A DNA stretch of 64,000 bases from contig OZ024890.1 in the NCBI GenBank assembly GCA_964017195.1, positions 23,559,201-23,623,200 of the forward strand. Direction: 5' to 3'. Made by a program: the position numbers and the translations under genes. This DNA comes from Siderastrea radians. Taxonomy: Eukaryota; Cnidaria; Anthozoa; Scleractinia; Rhizangiidae. The notes under the pieces are model-generated. The model was given only the letters and a program-made list of their open reading frames with translations. It was not told the DNA's origin and made no database searches. Below are positions 1 through 12,191 of the stretch, piece by piece. The number at the start of each line of letters is the position of its first letter. The first letter of the stretch is position 1.

Positions 1-1023
1 AACCCTTTTCAGCCCCCATGCCCCAATATCAGCACTTAACTTCTCCACACTAGTCACGTATTTCTTATAGTAGTAGTTGGTGAACGTTATTCGGATATCA
101 AGAAAAATTATCTTTAGGGATCATTTCCTTTATTCTCCTGGCTTGTTGTTTCATGTATTGATATTACGGTAAGAATTGAGATCGAGTCAGCAATCTAAAG
201 TATAGCCCTTTCAAGCCCCAACATCATTATACAAACTCTCCTTACTGGTGCCCACAGATTTTATTTATTACTAATTGAGAGAACTTATTTAAACATCAAG
301 ACAATTCATCTTTTGTGATCATTTGTAAAATTCTCATGACCTGTATGTGTTTTAATACACTGATATGATGAGAAGAAATTTGATGCTGATCACTATTGGG
401 GCTTAAAAGGTTAACTGAAGAACAGTTGCTCAGGCAACTTTTGAAGAACCTTCTTTTAATTAACTGTACAAAATAAACAGCGTTGTTTTGGAGTGGTTCA
501 ATTGCAGGACGGTTCTTTAACTGCCAAGTTTTAAATTAAGGAATGAATTAAGGCCAATCAATGCTCGTGCAAGTTGGTAGCTTTTCGTTGTTACATCTTA
601 GAGGCTTTGCTGAAAGTTCAGGAAGCTAATAAAGGGGTTTTCTTTCTCGAGTATATTACTTAAAGCGAATATTCCATACTGAGTTTGCCAACTTTTAATA
701 CTAACATATCGGCCAATATTGTTTTCACCTTGGTGGAGCAAATATAAAGCGTTTCATTTGTGTAGTAGCTCTCCTGGAACACGTTTTCAAACCCTCTACC
801 GTTTTTGGAAGAGTGAGATATTAGATATATGATGATTTCTCTGAGATACAGATTGTAGAAAGAAATGACAAAACAAACACACCACAGGAATATACCGCTG
901 AACAGCTTTCATTTGAATGGTCACACCTTAGATTTTTATTTACAAAGCACACTAAACTGCATTGCCTGACCCAAATTTTAACCTTAGGCGCAAAAGGTTA
1001 CACCTAACAATATTGCTTCATAC
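1..1023. repeat. Intron sequence with decayed TTAA/GGGGCTT elements
   Basis: This lies in the intron after the third collagen exon. Bases about 1-200 and 200-414 look like two degraded copies of the inverted-repeat element seen best at 31695-31910. They start AACCCTTT..AGCCCC and the second ends ATTGGGGCTTAAAAGGTTAA. Bases 880-945 carry a fragment of the second TTAA family (CATTTGAATGGTCACAC). I see no exon here. Confidence 0.5.
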
Positions 1024-2290
1024 CTTGAAGTCCTTGCGGTCCCTGTTTTCCGGGCTTCCCAGGGTCGCCCTTCAATCCGTCTCTTCCACGGGGACCCGGT
1101 CTTCCGTCTGCTCCCCGGGGACCCCTATTTCCGGCGCGGCCGGGTGGTCCGGGGGGTCCTGGTGGTCCCCTCGGACCTTCTCTTCCATCACGACCGTCCC
1201 TGCCTTTGAATTGAAAAGGTGGAAGTGAAGAACCTTGTTAAAATGTAACAACAGAAGCAAGAAATCTGTAACGAGGTTATATTTTCAAAGTTGTCAATAG
1301 CTTACACACCTCGAAGGAAGGCGAGAAACCACCAGTCTTTTGGTGGGCTCGGAGGTGTCGCAGATGAATCCTCACTTCGTTGTAACCTGATAGTTAAAAT
1401 AGGAACATTATTTTCTTTATATTTAATGAAGTTTTTCCATTGATACTGGACCATTTTCAGTGGTTGTATCAATTACACAATTACGGCAAAACAAAAGAAG
1501 AACAGCAATTGGGACCGTTATGGAACGAAGTATTCTACGAATGATTCTTGGGGGCCTTCAATCAGAAGTTAAAAGCACAGACTGCTCTGTGAGGTAACGT
1601 GAGACAACGTGCCTTTTCAAGTTATTTTCATCTTAATTTCAACATGAAATTTATATGAAAACCAATCAACACAAAACAAACGGCTCCGCTTTAAAGTACT
1701 CCTCAACTTTAGGGTTTCATCCATCGACTCAAAAATTAGATCAACCTTGTACAACATAACAATCAGCACCACAGGAAAGTACCGCTCAATAGCTTTCATT
1801 TGAATGGTCACACTTAAAAAGGATTTCATAGGTAGAACCACCTTGCAAAGTACAATGAACAGCACCACAAAATAAGTACTCCTCTCCTTTGGGGGTCAAT
1901 CCAGAATTTGAGGCAACAAAAAGGTTAAACTAACTCAACAACAACAACAATAAAAGAAAACAAACAAGGCGGGCACCTTTTTTCCGCGGCATCTTCCAGT
2001 CGCTGTTCCAAATCAAGATCTGTGAGGTCGAGTTGAGTTTCATCCGGCAGCGATCTTTTTCCTCGAGCGTTCAGCACGTGATCACCCAATGAAACGTTGG
2101 GGATTGGTCTGCCGCGTCTTTGCAAGCCTTCCAGTTTCTCCTCCAACGCGCGAATTCGCTGATTGACCAGAAGGTAGTTAAAAAGCAAAAAAGCGGAACA
2201 AATCACGCATACTGTCAAAGCATACAGAATCGCAGCACTCGCAGCAAATCCTCTCTGCTTTTTCTCGGTCTGTGCGATTTTTGCATCCAT
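1024..2290 (-). CDS. Type II transmembrane collagen, 5' part (partial gene)
   Basis: Three exons are visible: 2290-1977, 1386-1310 and 1203-1024. The phases agree and the last donor reads AAG|GTATG, so the gene continues beyond the left edge. Residues 1-14 are cytoplasmic, 15-42 form one membrane segment, and 44-58 look like a short coiled coil ([15 protein letters not shown]). RGKR at residues 77-80 is a possible furin site. Exon 3 encodes about 59 residues of unbroken Gly-X-Y starting [16 protein letters not shown]. This layout (N-terminal anchor, coil, furin site, collagen) is known from gliomedin/colmedin and other membrane collagens whose ectodomain is shed. The C-terminal domain is not in the window, so olfactomedin or another domain cannot be decided. 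The start is the first Met of the exon, directly before the hydrophobic segment. Confidence 0.8.
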
Positions 2291-3072
2291 CGAGGCTTAC
2301 TTTCTAGGAAGGACAGTACAGCAGTTAACTGCAGCTAACGTAGCTTCACAACTAACTGGGCGCTGGCTTAGCGTAGCTCTAACTTCTGCGTACGTGTCCT
2401 GTAATCCTTCGTAAGAAGTTTAAATCTCTCATGTGTTAAGTTGGTCTAATATTTTGTTTTCTGTGCCAACATCGCCTGAAATATTAGGTTATTTTCACGG
2501 TTAACGCCGACGAAGTGGGCAGATGAGTTTCACGATAAACCGAATTTAAAAAACTATTGTTTTCATGGAACGTGAGATGAAGCATGCGACACGAATTGGA
2601 AGTGAATTTGGTGTTAAATGCATTTGTTACACGCCACGTTCGTTTTGCTGTGTATATACTTTGGCTTGGTTTGTTCTGGTTTGGTTTGTGTTTTTGTTTT
2701 GGATTTATTTGTAGCCTTAAATTTATGTGCAGCTAAAAATGTTACTGAGCCGATATATTGTTCATCATGTGGCTGAGTTTGTATTTGAGTGTCGATCGGT
2801 GACATGCAAGATGGTGTAATTTTAAGGTGGCACAATGATCAGGTATGTGATGTGCGCATCAGTATACAAGAAGGGAAGTTACGTCTGCGAACCCATTGTA
2901 GGCATGTGGGAGTCACGCGAAAGCACATTAAACACACAAAAAATACCCTGAAAACCGTTATTCTTATTATCTAACCTAGGTAGATTAGCTATACCTGATG
3001 ATCAGAGACAAGCAAACCAAAAGGAGTCAAACTGTGGGTTGTGTAGTCCTACCTTTTGAGCCTGAGGATGAC

Positions 3073-3497
3073 TATGACTATTCAAATAAAAATCACCGAG
3101 CAGGTCTTTCTCGTGGTACTGTTTATGATGCTGTACAAGGTGGTTCTAACTTTTAAGACTGTGGATCAATCCTAAAGACTGACCATTCAAATGAAAGCTA
3201 TTGAGCAGTACTTTCCTGTGGTGCTGTTTATTATGCTGTACGAGGTGGTTCTAACTTTTGAGTCTGTGGATGAAATCCTAAAGTGTGACCATTCAAGTGA
3301 AAGCTACTGAGCATCACTTTCCTGTGGCGCTGTTTATTATGCTGCTCCAGGTGGTTCTAAGTTTTCAGTCCGTAGATGAAATTCTAAAGTGTGACCATTC
3401 AAATGAAAGCTACTGAGCAGTACGTTTCTGTGGTGGTGTTTAATATGCTGTACAAGTTGGTTCTAACTTTTGAGTCTATAAGTGAAATCCCAAAGTG
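3073..3497. repeat. Tandem array of a ~110-bp unit, four copies
   Basis: Four imperfect units follow one another. Each contains GACCATTCAAATGAAAGCTA, then CTGTGGTGCTGTTTATTATG, then a GTGGTTCTAACTTTTGAGTC-like segment. The unit is the internal part of the TTAA-flanked element at 31165-31380 and 55233-55444, here amplified in tandem. A related fragment in the opposite orientation lies at 1690-1900. Confidence 0.75.
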
Positions 3498-3917
3498 TTT
3501 TTTTTTTTCAAACATTTTCCAAACAGATTTGGAGTTCTTGTACATTGAAAGAAGTAGAGCTGGCAGCAAGAGCGAAAATAGTTCTGTTTTCAAATATAAG
3601 GAACGATGATACAAAGAAGATGTCGACTCTCTCGAAGTTATAGATGTAATTACTAGATGTGATGTGACTCTAATTAATGTCGTGTACTATTGCACCAGTT
3701 GTTTCAATGTAACTGGTTGTAGCTGATTCAGAAGCCTCTCATAAGAAAACTTATTTTGCCAATAGTTTTTTGTGAAAATTTGTTAATTACCGAGTAACAT
3801 TTGTTTCATCAAACTGAGTTCAATGCCGTTTAAAGAGGTTGATTAGCAACCAGTTTTCTTCCTAACAGGACACGCACAAAAGAGGGCAATGACGAAAACC
3901 CAACCACTCGAAAACAA

Positions 3918-4236
3918 GAAAGATGGAATATTTCAGTTTTCACGAGCATGAGACAAAGAATAAATTTGAGTCCCTGACGTGAATCGAACCCATGACCACC
4001 TGTACACCAGTCGGGCGCTCAAATCACTGAGCTACTGGAAGACTCGTGGCGAGCGAGGTCATATTTGCTGAGTTCGTTGTGACACGCGTCTTGCATACTG
4101 CTGGGATCAGCAATGTCGAAAGCACCGTGTGTGATGATATTAAAGAACGAAAGATGGTAAATTTTAAGCTCGGAAAGAAATAAGAAAGATGAAATATTTG
4201 GTTTGTCACGACCATGGGACAAAAAAATTCTGAGTT
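3918..4236 (-). mobile_element. tRNA-derived SINE-like repeat
   Basis: On the minus strand 4048-3970 reads as a tRNA-like head. It has an A-box-like TAGCTCAGTGATTTGAGCG and a B-box-like GGTTCGATTCA, but no clean acceptor stem, so it is not a functional tRNA. A ~50-bp motif occurs on both sides as a direct repeat (3918-3971 and 4187-4236, starting AGAAAGATG and ending near TGAG). That suggests a composite or dimeric element. No ORF in it looks real. Confidence 0.55.
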
Positions 4237-4290
4237 GTTCTGTTTTTAACAACAGAACACAGTTTAATTTTTCCTTTTCTTACTTCTCAG

Positions 4291-4527
4291 TTGCCATATG
4301 TCAGTATTGATTTCGATCGCTGGGAGGTGTGGTCTTCATCCGAGGAAGACGAGGAGGACGAAGGCACCCGAGCAGCACCGGCCACCCCGAGCAATTCCCG
4401 ACGGGAATCCGAAGATAAGGAAGAGAGCAAGCGGGTGTTATTACCTGAAATGCTGGTTAGCGAGTCGAGTAATTCTGAGGACGAAGAAAGCTTTCCGTCC
4501 GATGTGGACTACTTCAACTTTAACTGA
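4291..4527 (+). CDS. Putative terminal exon of a p23/PTGES3-like protein
   Basis: A pyrimidine-rich acceptor ending TTCTCAG precedes an open frame that ends in TGA at 4525-4527. It opens LPYVSIDFDRWEVWSSSEED and continues as an acidic, Ser/Glu-rich tail ending DVDYFNFN. The opening resembles the tail of co-chaperone p23, where the CS domain is followed by a VDFxxWxxW segment and a run of acidic and Ser residues. p23 binds HSP90. I could not find the upstream exons with the CS domain in this window, and the 5' side is repeat-rich. The exon may belong to a gene with a long first intron, or be a detached relic. The first codon is TTG, so this is not an independent ORF with its own start. Confidence 0.35.
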   Translation: MPYVSIDFDRWEVWSSSEEDEEDEGTRAAPATPSNSRRESEDKEESKRVLLPEMLVSESSNSEDEESFPSDVDYFNFN

Positions 4528-6954
4528 CGAAGTGACAAATTAGCGAGCTTTGCTTTATTAGCTAATTCGGGAAAGCCGCTAAAAATGCAAAGGAAAAAGA
4601 CGTGGTAACGGCAGGTTGGATTACCTATGAGCTCGCAAGCGCTAACTGCTGTCTGAGATAGTTTAACCCTTCGAATTTACGAGGGTTCTACGTAGCCAAG
4701 AAGAAGATAAAGTATTGTTTCATAAAACACCAGTAAACAGAACTTAGTACAACGCTCTTTTTTCGCTGCTATGTCCTCTTTGGCGAGAGAGTACTTCAGA
4801 TGGTTACGTTAATAGAATCAAATATTCCTCTATAGCATCAGGACGCAAGTTAGAAAAACCAAGCCATCTTTCTTATTTGCAAGTTGCAAGGAGAAGTTCC
4901 CAGTTTCTTACTGTTACATGTTCTCTTTTATTGCGGTTCAGATTTTATTCACAGTCTCCTTTTTGTGTAACGTTTTACTGTGTTTTTGCGCAAACTGTTT
5001 TCGGTGGGCCATCAGAAAAATTAGCAGGAATTTTTTGATAAGTGTCGCTTCTATTACACCCCGTCTTTCTTCGGCAACAAAGGCCTTTCCCGACATATTA
5101 AAATTCATCTCTAGAACGAGTCCTAGGAGACAAAAACGCCGTAAACAAATCACATGATGATTCATTTTCTCTTGTTTTTGTACCCTAGGCGTTACTGTCG
5201 AGATGAGTTTTAGTATGTCGAGAGGCCTATTTAGATATCAATGCTCTCCAAGTAAGCACTTCATCGAAGGCTCCCGTCGACTAGAAAATAATTTTAAATA
5301 GTTTATGTTACTCAACAATCGCTCTTTTTATATTTACAGTTTTAATACGTTTTAAGTAATCTATCAAATAAAATAGAATACATTATCTTGAAAATAATAT
5401 GGATTAGTGTGAACAAGCCTATTCAACCTAAGGAGCTGACAGATGTGCCGCTTTTTTCGTCAAACCTTTTCTAGAATTCCTGTGTTCAAGCTTGCACAGA
5501 ATTCTTTTTAGCAAATACTAGTACTTTTAATTATTTGATTTCTTTCTAATGATGTTTTTGTTTGCTTTGTCTGGACTTCTATGTCGAATGCAAACACACA
5601 ACAGATGCAGTGTAAGACAAGAAAGCCAAGTAGTAAAGAAACAATTTGAAAGTGCGAAGATTGCAGTCGTTGTCAAAGCATTGTTCGTAGGCGTATCCCG
5701 GAAACCAAAGACACCAAAACATTTAGGAAGTAGTAAGGTGCACCATTGTCAGTTACTTTATAATCTATTTCACGGTTCTGGTTAAGTAAAACACTTATGT
5801 CTAGTGAAGACGTTACTAGCCAAAAAGTGTTGAAAATTAGGAGTACAGTTGGTCTGTACAAGCTGCGTTTATACTTTTATAGCCGTCCTTCGCAAAACAA
5901 CAACCTGAAAAAAGCGTCGATAACTGTGGTGGGTGAACACCTCACAACTAGTGGATACACCCTGAATGTTTCTTCCTTTATGATCAAGGGAGGACGACAT
6001 CCTTAGGAGAAGAATGAAAGAGACCATTGAAATACACAATCAGCATGTGTCCAGGCTCCACTCTGAATCTAGACAAAAAGTTCCCAGTAATCCCCACGGA
6101 CATTTTCCAATGTACTTTCACCATCCCAAGTCACATGACAAAACGTTCAATTCAATCACTTGATCAAGATCTCGTGAAGTGATCGAAGTTTGTGTGTTGA
6201 GCTGAATTTTTAGATCCTGAAAACGTAAGTCAGTTTGATTTCAAACAACCTGTAAAGTTTGTTTTAGTGTTGAATATTTATTGACTTTACAATACAATCA
6301 TCACTTGCAGTATTTACATTGCAATATCTACATTTTTTGACTCTCACTCGCGTAAAGTAGGGTGCACTCGATTGGCAGTATTCCAGGAAACGAATAAACG
6401 GAAATAGTCGAAATATTTTACAATATTTCGAGTCGTCTGTGAACTCATAGCGCACCGAGTTGGCTATGATTCAGTGGAATAATTCTTGTTCCAGAAAAAA
6501 AAAGACGGAAATGAAAATACCAGTACCTTTCTCCTGTTCTGTTTTTAAAAAGGTGAGCTTTCCAACTGAGGTAGTGACGGTGTATTGAGTCCCTTGATAA
6601 GTATACTGTGACACTTAAAAACATATTTCAACAGAAATAGTACTAGTGTCTGATAACGCTTGTCGTCACGCAAACTTGAAAATGCATGTATTTTAACTTG
6701 TTCTTGAGGCTGTAAATTCATCCCGTGTATGAGTTCTCATTCTGGATTAAGGCCTGGACGCACCCTTCCATTCTGGCAGATCTGGGTCAGGCGCTATTAT
6801 TCACTCCAACCAGTCGGAACAAACATGCTTTTTCTTCCACCAATCGTGCGTTAGCTTTCTCGCGTTTCCCGCGCTTATCACTGGCTGCATGCGTATGTCT
6901 TGAATTCTGATTGGTCTATTTTCAAACTTGTTTTGCTCTGATTGACCGGAGCAT
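4528..6954. other. Intergenic, no gene recognised
   Basis: The sequence is AT-rich, with only short ORFs lacking splice context or a recognisable domain. I found no RNA gene or clear inverted-repeat element in this stretch. Confidence 0.5.
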
Positions 6955-7920
6955 TTACTGGCATTTTACAAGTTTAGCAATGCCTTCTCTTATCTGTACA
7001 TTTCCTCTGTAGTAAAGTACAGGGTTTATACCAGATAACAGAGTAGCAAGAGGGAAGTACAAAGGCTCAGTAAAGGGGTTAAGTTTCATTTGAAGAAAGT
7101 AAGACAAAGCCACTGTTAAACTTATGGGAATAATGAGAAGCCCTAGAAGGGCCACAACATGGCGGGCAACCACAGCTAGCTGACGCTCTACCGCGATACC
7201 AGGGCTGTTGACCTGAGCGCCTCCTTGAATCGCGTTTGCGATGGAGTTGTTATGCCTGCGAAGCACTACAAGCGTCAACACTTGGACAGTGATTGTCAGG
7301 GCAGAGAAAAGCACCATGTAAAACGCTTCAAATACCTCGACCGTCCTACGAGAAAATAAGGCGACCTGCTTTAGGACCACCACGGATAATGAAATGACCC
7401 ACACTCCACAACAAGCAAATATGGCATAACGTTTCTTCACGGCCACTTTGTACCAAACAGGCTTGGAAACCGCCAAGTGCCGATCCACGCTCATGACTCC
7501 AAGACTTCCCATTGTGGCAAATATGCATAGAAAGAAAGAAGAAATCATGAATGGATTATCCCAGTCGCTACGATTAGAGCAAGCTTTGCCGCTGATAAGT
7601 TCGGCCACCCTGAAACGTATGTACACTGGAATTACCAATCCAGCCCACAGGAGGTCACTCAAAGTCAAACTGCAGAGATACCAAAGCCCTGCGCGAATTT
7701 GAAGCCCACCCCTGAGAATTGCAATCAGGACAGACCCGTTTGACAGGAGACACCAGAGACCTAACAAGACTGTGAGTGGTGTGAGAATGAAATTAGAGTA
7801 ATAGAAAAAGTTCAGCTGGAGGTCTTGCGGAACTCCTGAGAAAAAGCACGATCGGGTTGTTCCCTCTGTTCTCCTGTCTGGGAAAGCGTACTTCGTGTTA
7901 TTTGAAGTCACGTTCTCCAT
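6955..7920 (-). CDS. Class A (rhodopsin-like) G-protein-coupled receptor, orphan
   Basis: A single uninterrupted exon encodes 321 aa with seven hydrophobic segments. Class A signatures are present: N61 in TM1 (LLSNGSVL), D89 in TM2 (LTLSDLL), DRH at 146-148 in place of DRY at the end of TM3, and NPVLY at 299-303 in TM7. P265 is in TM6, but the usual CWxP is absent. N3 and N8 could be glycosylated in the short N-terminus. Cys114 sits at the TM3 disulphide position, yet the second extracellular loop (about 183-199) has no Cys, so the usual bridge is missing. The ligand cannot be deduced. Intronless orphan receptors of this kind form large expanded families in cnidarians (general knowledge). The start is the first Met, just before the N-glycosylation motifs. 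Confidence 0.92.
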   Translation of the reverse strand: MENVTSNNTKYAFPDRRTEGTTRSCFFSGVPQDLQLNFFYYSNFILTPLTVLLGLWCLLSNGSVLIAILRGGLQIRAGLWYLCSLTLSDLLWAGLVIPVYIRFRVAELISGKACSNRSDWDNPFMISSFFLCIFATMGSLGVMSVDRHLAVSKPVWYKVAVKKRYAIFACCGVWVISLSVVVLKQVALFSRRTVEVFEAFYMVLFSALTITVQVLTLVVLRRHNNSIANAIQGGAQVNSPGIAVERQLAVVARHVVALLGLLIIPISLTVALSYFLQMKLNPFTEPLYFPLATLLSGINPVLYYRGNVQIREGIAKLVKCQ

Positions 7921-10900
7921 ATTTACACTGCGAAAAAAGGCAATGTAAGAGTTTGATTAAAAGAAAGCTCTTGATTCTAATCACAAACAAATCCAAACAT
8001 CTGGACAGGGGGGTGGGATTCAAGGAGAAAAGGAGAAGAAGGAAAATAGAGCTTGGAGAAGTGGGAGAGATACGAAAAATTGCATAACATTGCGTGATAT
8101 TTTGCAACTGAAGAAGGACAAAGAGACGAAAGCCAATTGAAATGTTAAAGCATACGGGAATCGGGAACGTTTGAATTCCCTCTCCCTCCCCTTTCCCCCG
8201 CTGTATTCCCTTCCCAACTTAAGCAGATGTATTTGAGATGAGGCCTTCAGATGCTCGTACCTTTAGGGCTTTTGTGGCCTGTATCGAATATGGTAACTCA
8301 TGGGGTTGAAAATAAATTTTGGCGAGCCACACTCGGTTTTGTGCTTTTAGGGTTTCCTTTCAAAATTTCCGACGAACCCCTCCGTCATTCTTATATATGG
8401 CGACCCTCCCTGAAGGCAGACATAGCTGACAGCTAACTTCAGTTCTAATAGATGTGCATCTTTGGGATGCGATGCAGTCTGTGACAGTATTTTAGCCGCC
8501 ATGGCTCACCTGTGAATGTTGGTTTTTAACAATGGCACCTTCAGGATTGGATCAGATAGCAATTCAAGTTACGTGTCCCTCTAACAAAGATCACGAAAAT
8601 TTCCTGTCAGCGGCCTGGAGACTGAGAAAAGCATATTCTTTGTTAGTGGTGAAGAGTAAATTGTGTGGTCTGGAAACTGCGCGCGCTGTGATTGGCTAAA
8701 AAACATGTTATTTAGCACATAAAGGAGAGAAAACCATATATTATAAATTATCTTAAATGGTATTTTCTTCTTTATTTGTTAAATAAACTTAAGACAAACC
8801 AGTACAGAAAATCAATTAAACACTAGCTCGTTATTCTTTCCGCGATAAAACTGCAAATCCGTTAATAAAACTTTAACTTACATTTTCATTTTTTTGTCTT
8901 TTAAACAGCTGACATACAAATCCTTAAATCACAGTCGCTCGGGAGATAAATTTTAGTATCTGTTCGAAGCAATATATTGATCTTTTTATTACCTTTCCAC
9001 AAATATAAGGAACGTGGCATGAGATAAAATAAGGTTTCTGTTGGCGTGAAACTGAACCGGACGGAGGAAGTCGTTTACCGAAAACTGCAAACGTTAGTTA
9101 TCAAAGCGGGAGGCATCCTATGACAAATAACTTACAAATACTGTAGTTGTTTTGCCGGATCAGTTTAGAACATGAAGCATAAGCAGTCTGGCATGTTCCG
9201 ATTCTGATTCAAGTTTCAGAAAATTATCGGAAACGAAATCTTATGCCGCTAATTAACCAGCTGCTGTGGTGTTGCCAAAAACTGTTGTTGGCCTTTCTTC
9301 GCGCCCAGACCAATGTTTATTCTTCCGAAGCATCCTCTCTTTTCCGAAGGCACTAAAGCTCTATGCGACGTTTTATGGCCAGTAAAAAAGTCTCCTGTTT
9401 CGTTTCAGTTTCTTCGCAATATCTGCAGAGCTTAAAATCCTGAAAATCTTCTGAGCAGACAACTTGATTTCAGCACGGAGACGATCCGATTGGTAGCCAT
9501 GCAAGAGAAATGTTTCATTTTTTCTGCGATACCTATTAAATTTCAGCAAATTAACCTTCTTTTCGTATCACTAAACTGGTCATCGTATAAATTTATACTC
9601 ATTACATTCACTGTATTTTGTAGCTTTTAAAATAGCGAAAGATAGGAAAAATGATGTAGGTTAGCCAGGACCGACACTGTTTACATTGATTGCCTAGTGA
9701 GGTGGGCTTGAATCAATTCAAACTTGACCTTTCATAGTTTTGGTATCAAACTACCGTTATGTCGCTACAATATCTCAACGCCCAAGATAACTATTTGTAA
9801 GTAAATCTTCAAAGCGTTGACTCCTTTCTCTCGAGTTACTTTTTCTTAGGATATTCCAACTCTTTTGTTGAGCGTCGAAGTATGTTGCGTTTGCATTAGC
9901 TAATACTTCAGAAGATCGCTAAATTAAATTCCTCACTAAATAAGGAATTTTTAAAATTTCTTTAAGTGGTAAAAGCGTTCTAACCTTCACGGAAGAACAA
10001 TTCTTTCTCTTTCTCTCTTCAGATTCCTGGTGATTCGTTCAGTTTCTACTTGCCAATGAATATAAAGCTTCAAGATGTTTATGTTATTTTGACTATTTCA
10101 ACTCCGCAATTTCGTGGTTAGCGGCACATACGTCAATCCATATTAGCTGTCGATTTATTTTCGACATTTTCATTGTGAACAGTTGAAAACCCTAATACCT
10201 TTTATCTTCGTGGCTTTCAAATTCGCGAAAGTCGTGCAAAATTGGCCAGTAAAATTGTCGTAAAATTCAATGCGGCAGGCAAAAAACTTGAGGAAAACAT
10301 AGCTTCCAGTCCCAAAATATAGTTTTTATATAGTCAATCAAGTGCAATAAGAAAAACAAAATCTTTATCGGCTGTAAGCTCCTACTGTTACCACCCTACA
10401 TTTGTTTTGTTTTGGCAAACAAGTTAACCTTTACTGATTAATTTTCAGCCCCAAATTTTCGCGGTCCTTAAAACGACGCCCAGAAAAAAAAAATCATCAA
10501 TTAAAATCGGCCACGCGAAAATAAAAACCATCCAGTCTTCGTTTGAAATTTTACCGTGTTTTTTTTTTGTTTTTCACAAAAATAAACTCGTATTTGTAAA
10601 ATCCCAGCAACCGCCCTTACTACCAAAAAGTAATTTCACTTTTAAGCCTTCAAACGTTTGCAGATAGTTTCATTAATCCTGCTTAAAGTATTGTACAGCA
10701 ATAGTTTTCATTTTTTCAAAGAAATACAACTGCTGACAAACTTTATGTATAAACTTACCATCCTTTTTCGATATACGACCGAGACTTGTTCTTGCTGCTG
10801 TTTCAGTTTAACACAGGTGACAATTAATTTTATGCATATGCCTTGTTTGTTCCACAACCTTTTCTCTGTCGATTGTATTGTCAATTGAGTGAGTCCTGAT

Positions 10901-11605
10901 TGAGCACTCGATCAGATGCAGGAAATTGACAATTTTTTTTATTTCATGTACAAAAAGGCTTTCACTGAACATTTCAAGTTTTAGAAATACTTATTGCTAA
11001 TGGTGAACGACCAAGAATCGCTGTCAGTTTTTCATTTCACGAAATATTTACTAGATTGTTCGATAACACTAATGTATTACTGCGCTGTTAATCCTTTGAG
11101 CCCCGATATTCAACATATCCAATTTCTTCTAACTGGTCTCCATGTATTTTCTGTGGAAGGAAGTTAAATAAATCTTCATGGCAGAAGTTAAATAAAACTT
11201 TAACTTCAACTTTAATGCTTCCATCACATTTTTTGCCTACATAAACACCATATTCTGTTTGATGGTCGCTTCCTTCACACTCAGGTCCTGTATATTTGAT
11301 TTTTTTATTGATATTACAAGAAGAGATTAAAGATGTTGATCACTATAATAATTGTGGCTTAAAAGCTTTAAATAAAAATACTTTAATATATAAGTTGTTA
11401 CAGATATTATTTTTAGTTCTATTATCCAACGAAAGTAAGCACTTATGTGGTTGTCATGACAACATAACTGTATCAGTTTTACACAGATAATCAGTAAAAT
11501 ACCCTTTTGAAGGTGAAAAAAAAAAAGTTTTTTGAGACTACCAGAGATAAAAGAGGCCGAGCGCTAATACATTAATGTTTGGAGGTCGATGAGATTACAT
11601 GAGAA

Positions 11606-11865
11606 TAGACCCTTCCACGGTTTTTTTTTTCGTGTTTTTAAAAGGATCAGTTAGCGAAAATTTATCAGTCGAACCATTTTCAGCCCTGGTCGACACTCCT
11701 AGAAAGAGAGCCTTGTAAATTAGTAAACCTACCAGTTTGAGCTCGAGAGTGACAAGTCAAAAACGAGCGCAGATATGGCTCCGCAACGACGTTTTTATGG
11801 TGGGGGCATAAACTTGCCCCCTATATGGTCCATTTGAAGAGTTGAAAAAACCGTGGAAGGGTCTA
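11606..11865. mobile_element. TA-flanked MITE (mariner/pogo type)
   Basis: The ends are inverted repeats of about 20 bp, TAGACCCTTCCACGGTTTTT and its complement. The terminal TA dinucleotides fit the TA target preference of Tc1/mariner elements. There is no coding capacity. Confidence 0.7.
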
Positions 11866-12056
11866 TTGATAATGAAACAAAAGTGAGAGTTAGAACTCTC
11901 CGACTATTCTCATGTTAATGTCTCAGTAGCAGTTTCAAACTCATTGATAACGCACGAAAGTTGACGAGAGCGCAGGGTGTTGAGACTGACTTGTTTGCCT
12001 TTGGAGAAAAACGCGTGCCATTTTGATTTGATGCTCAAACATAGCCGTCTTGAACT

Positions 12057-12191
12057 CAGGGCCGTAGCCAGAAAAAAATTATGACTGAGGCAATATCCAT
12101 GGTTAAATTCTTTTCCTAGGTATTTAGGGTGTTAAACGAAAAAAATGACTGAGCAAGTGCCTCGGTTTGCCTCATACTGGCTACGGCCCTG
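12057..12191. mobile_element. CAGGG-ended hAT-like MITE
   Basis: The left end CAGGGCCGTAGCCAG and right end CTGGCTACGGCCCTG are perfect inverted repeats around a 135-bp element. CAGGG termini are common in hAT elements. I did not find a clean 8-bp target duplication. Confidence 0.65.
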
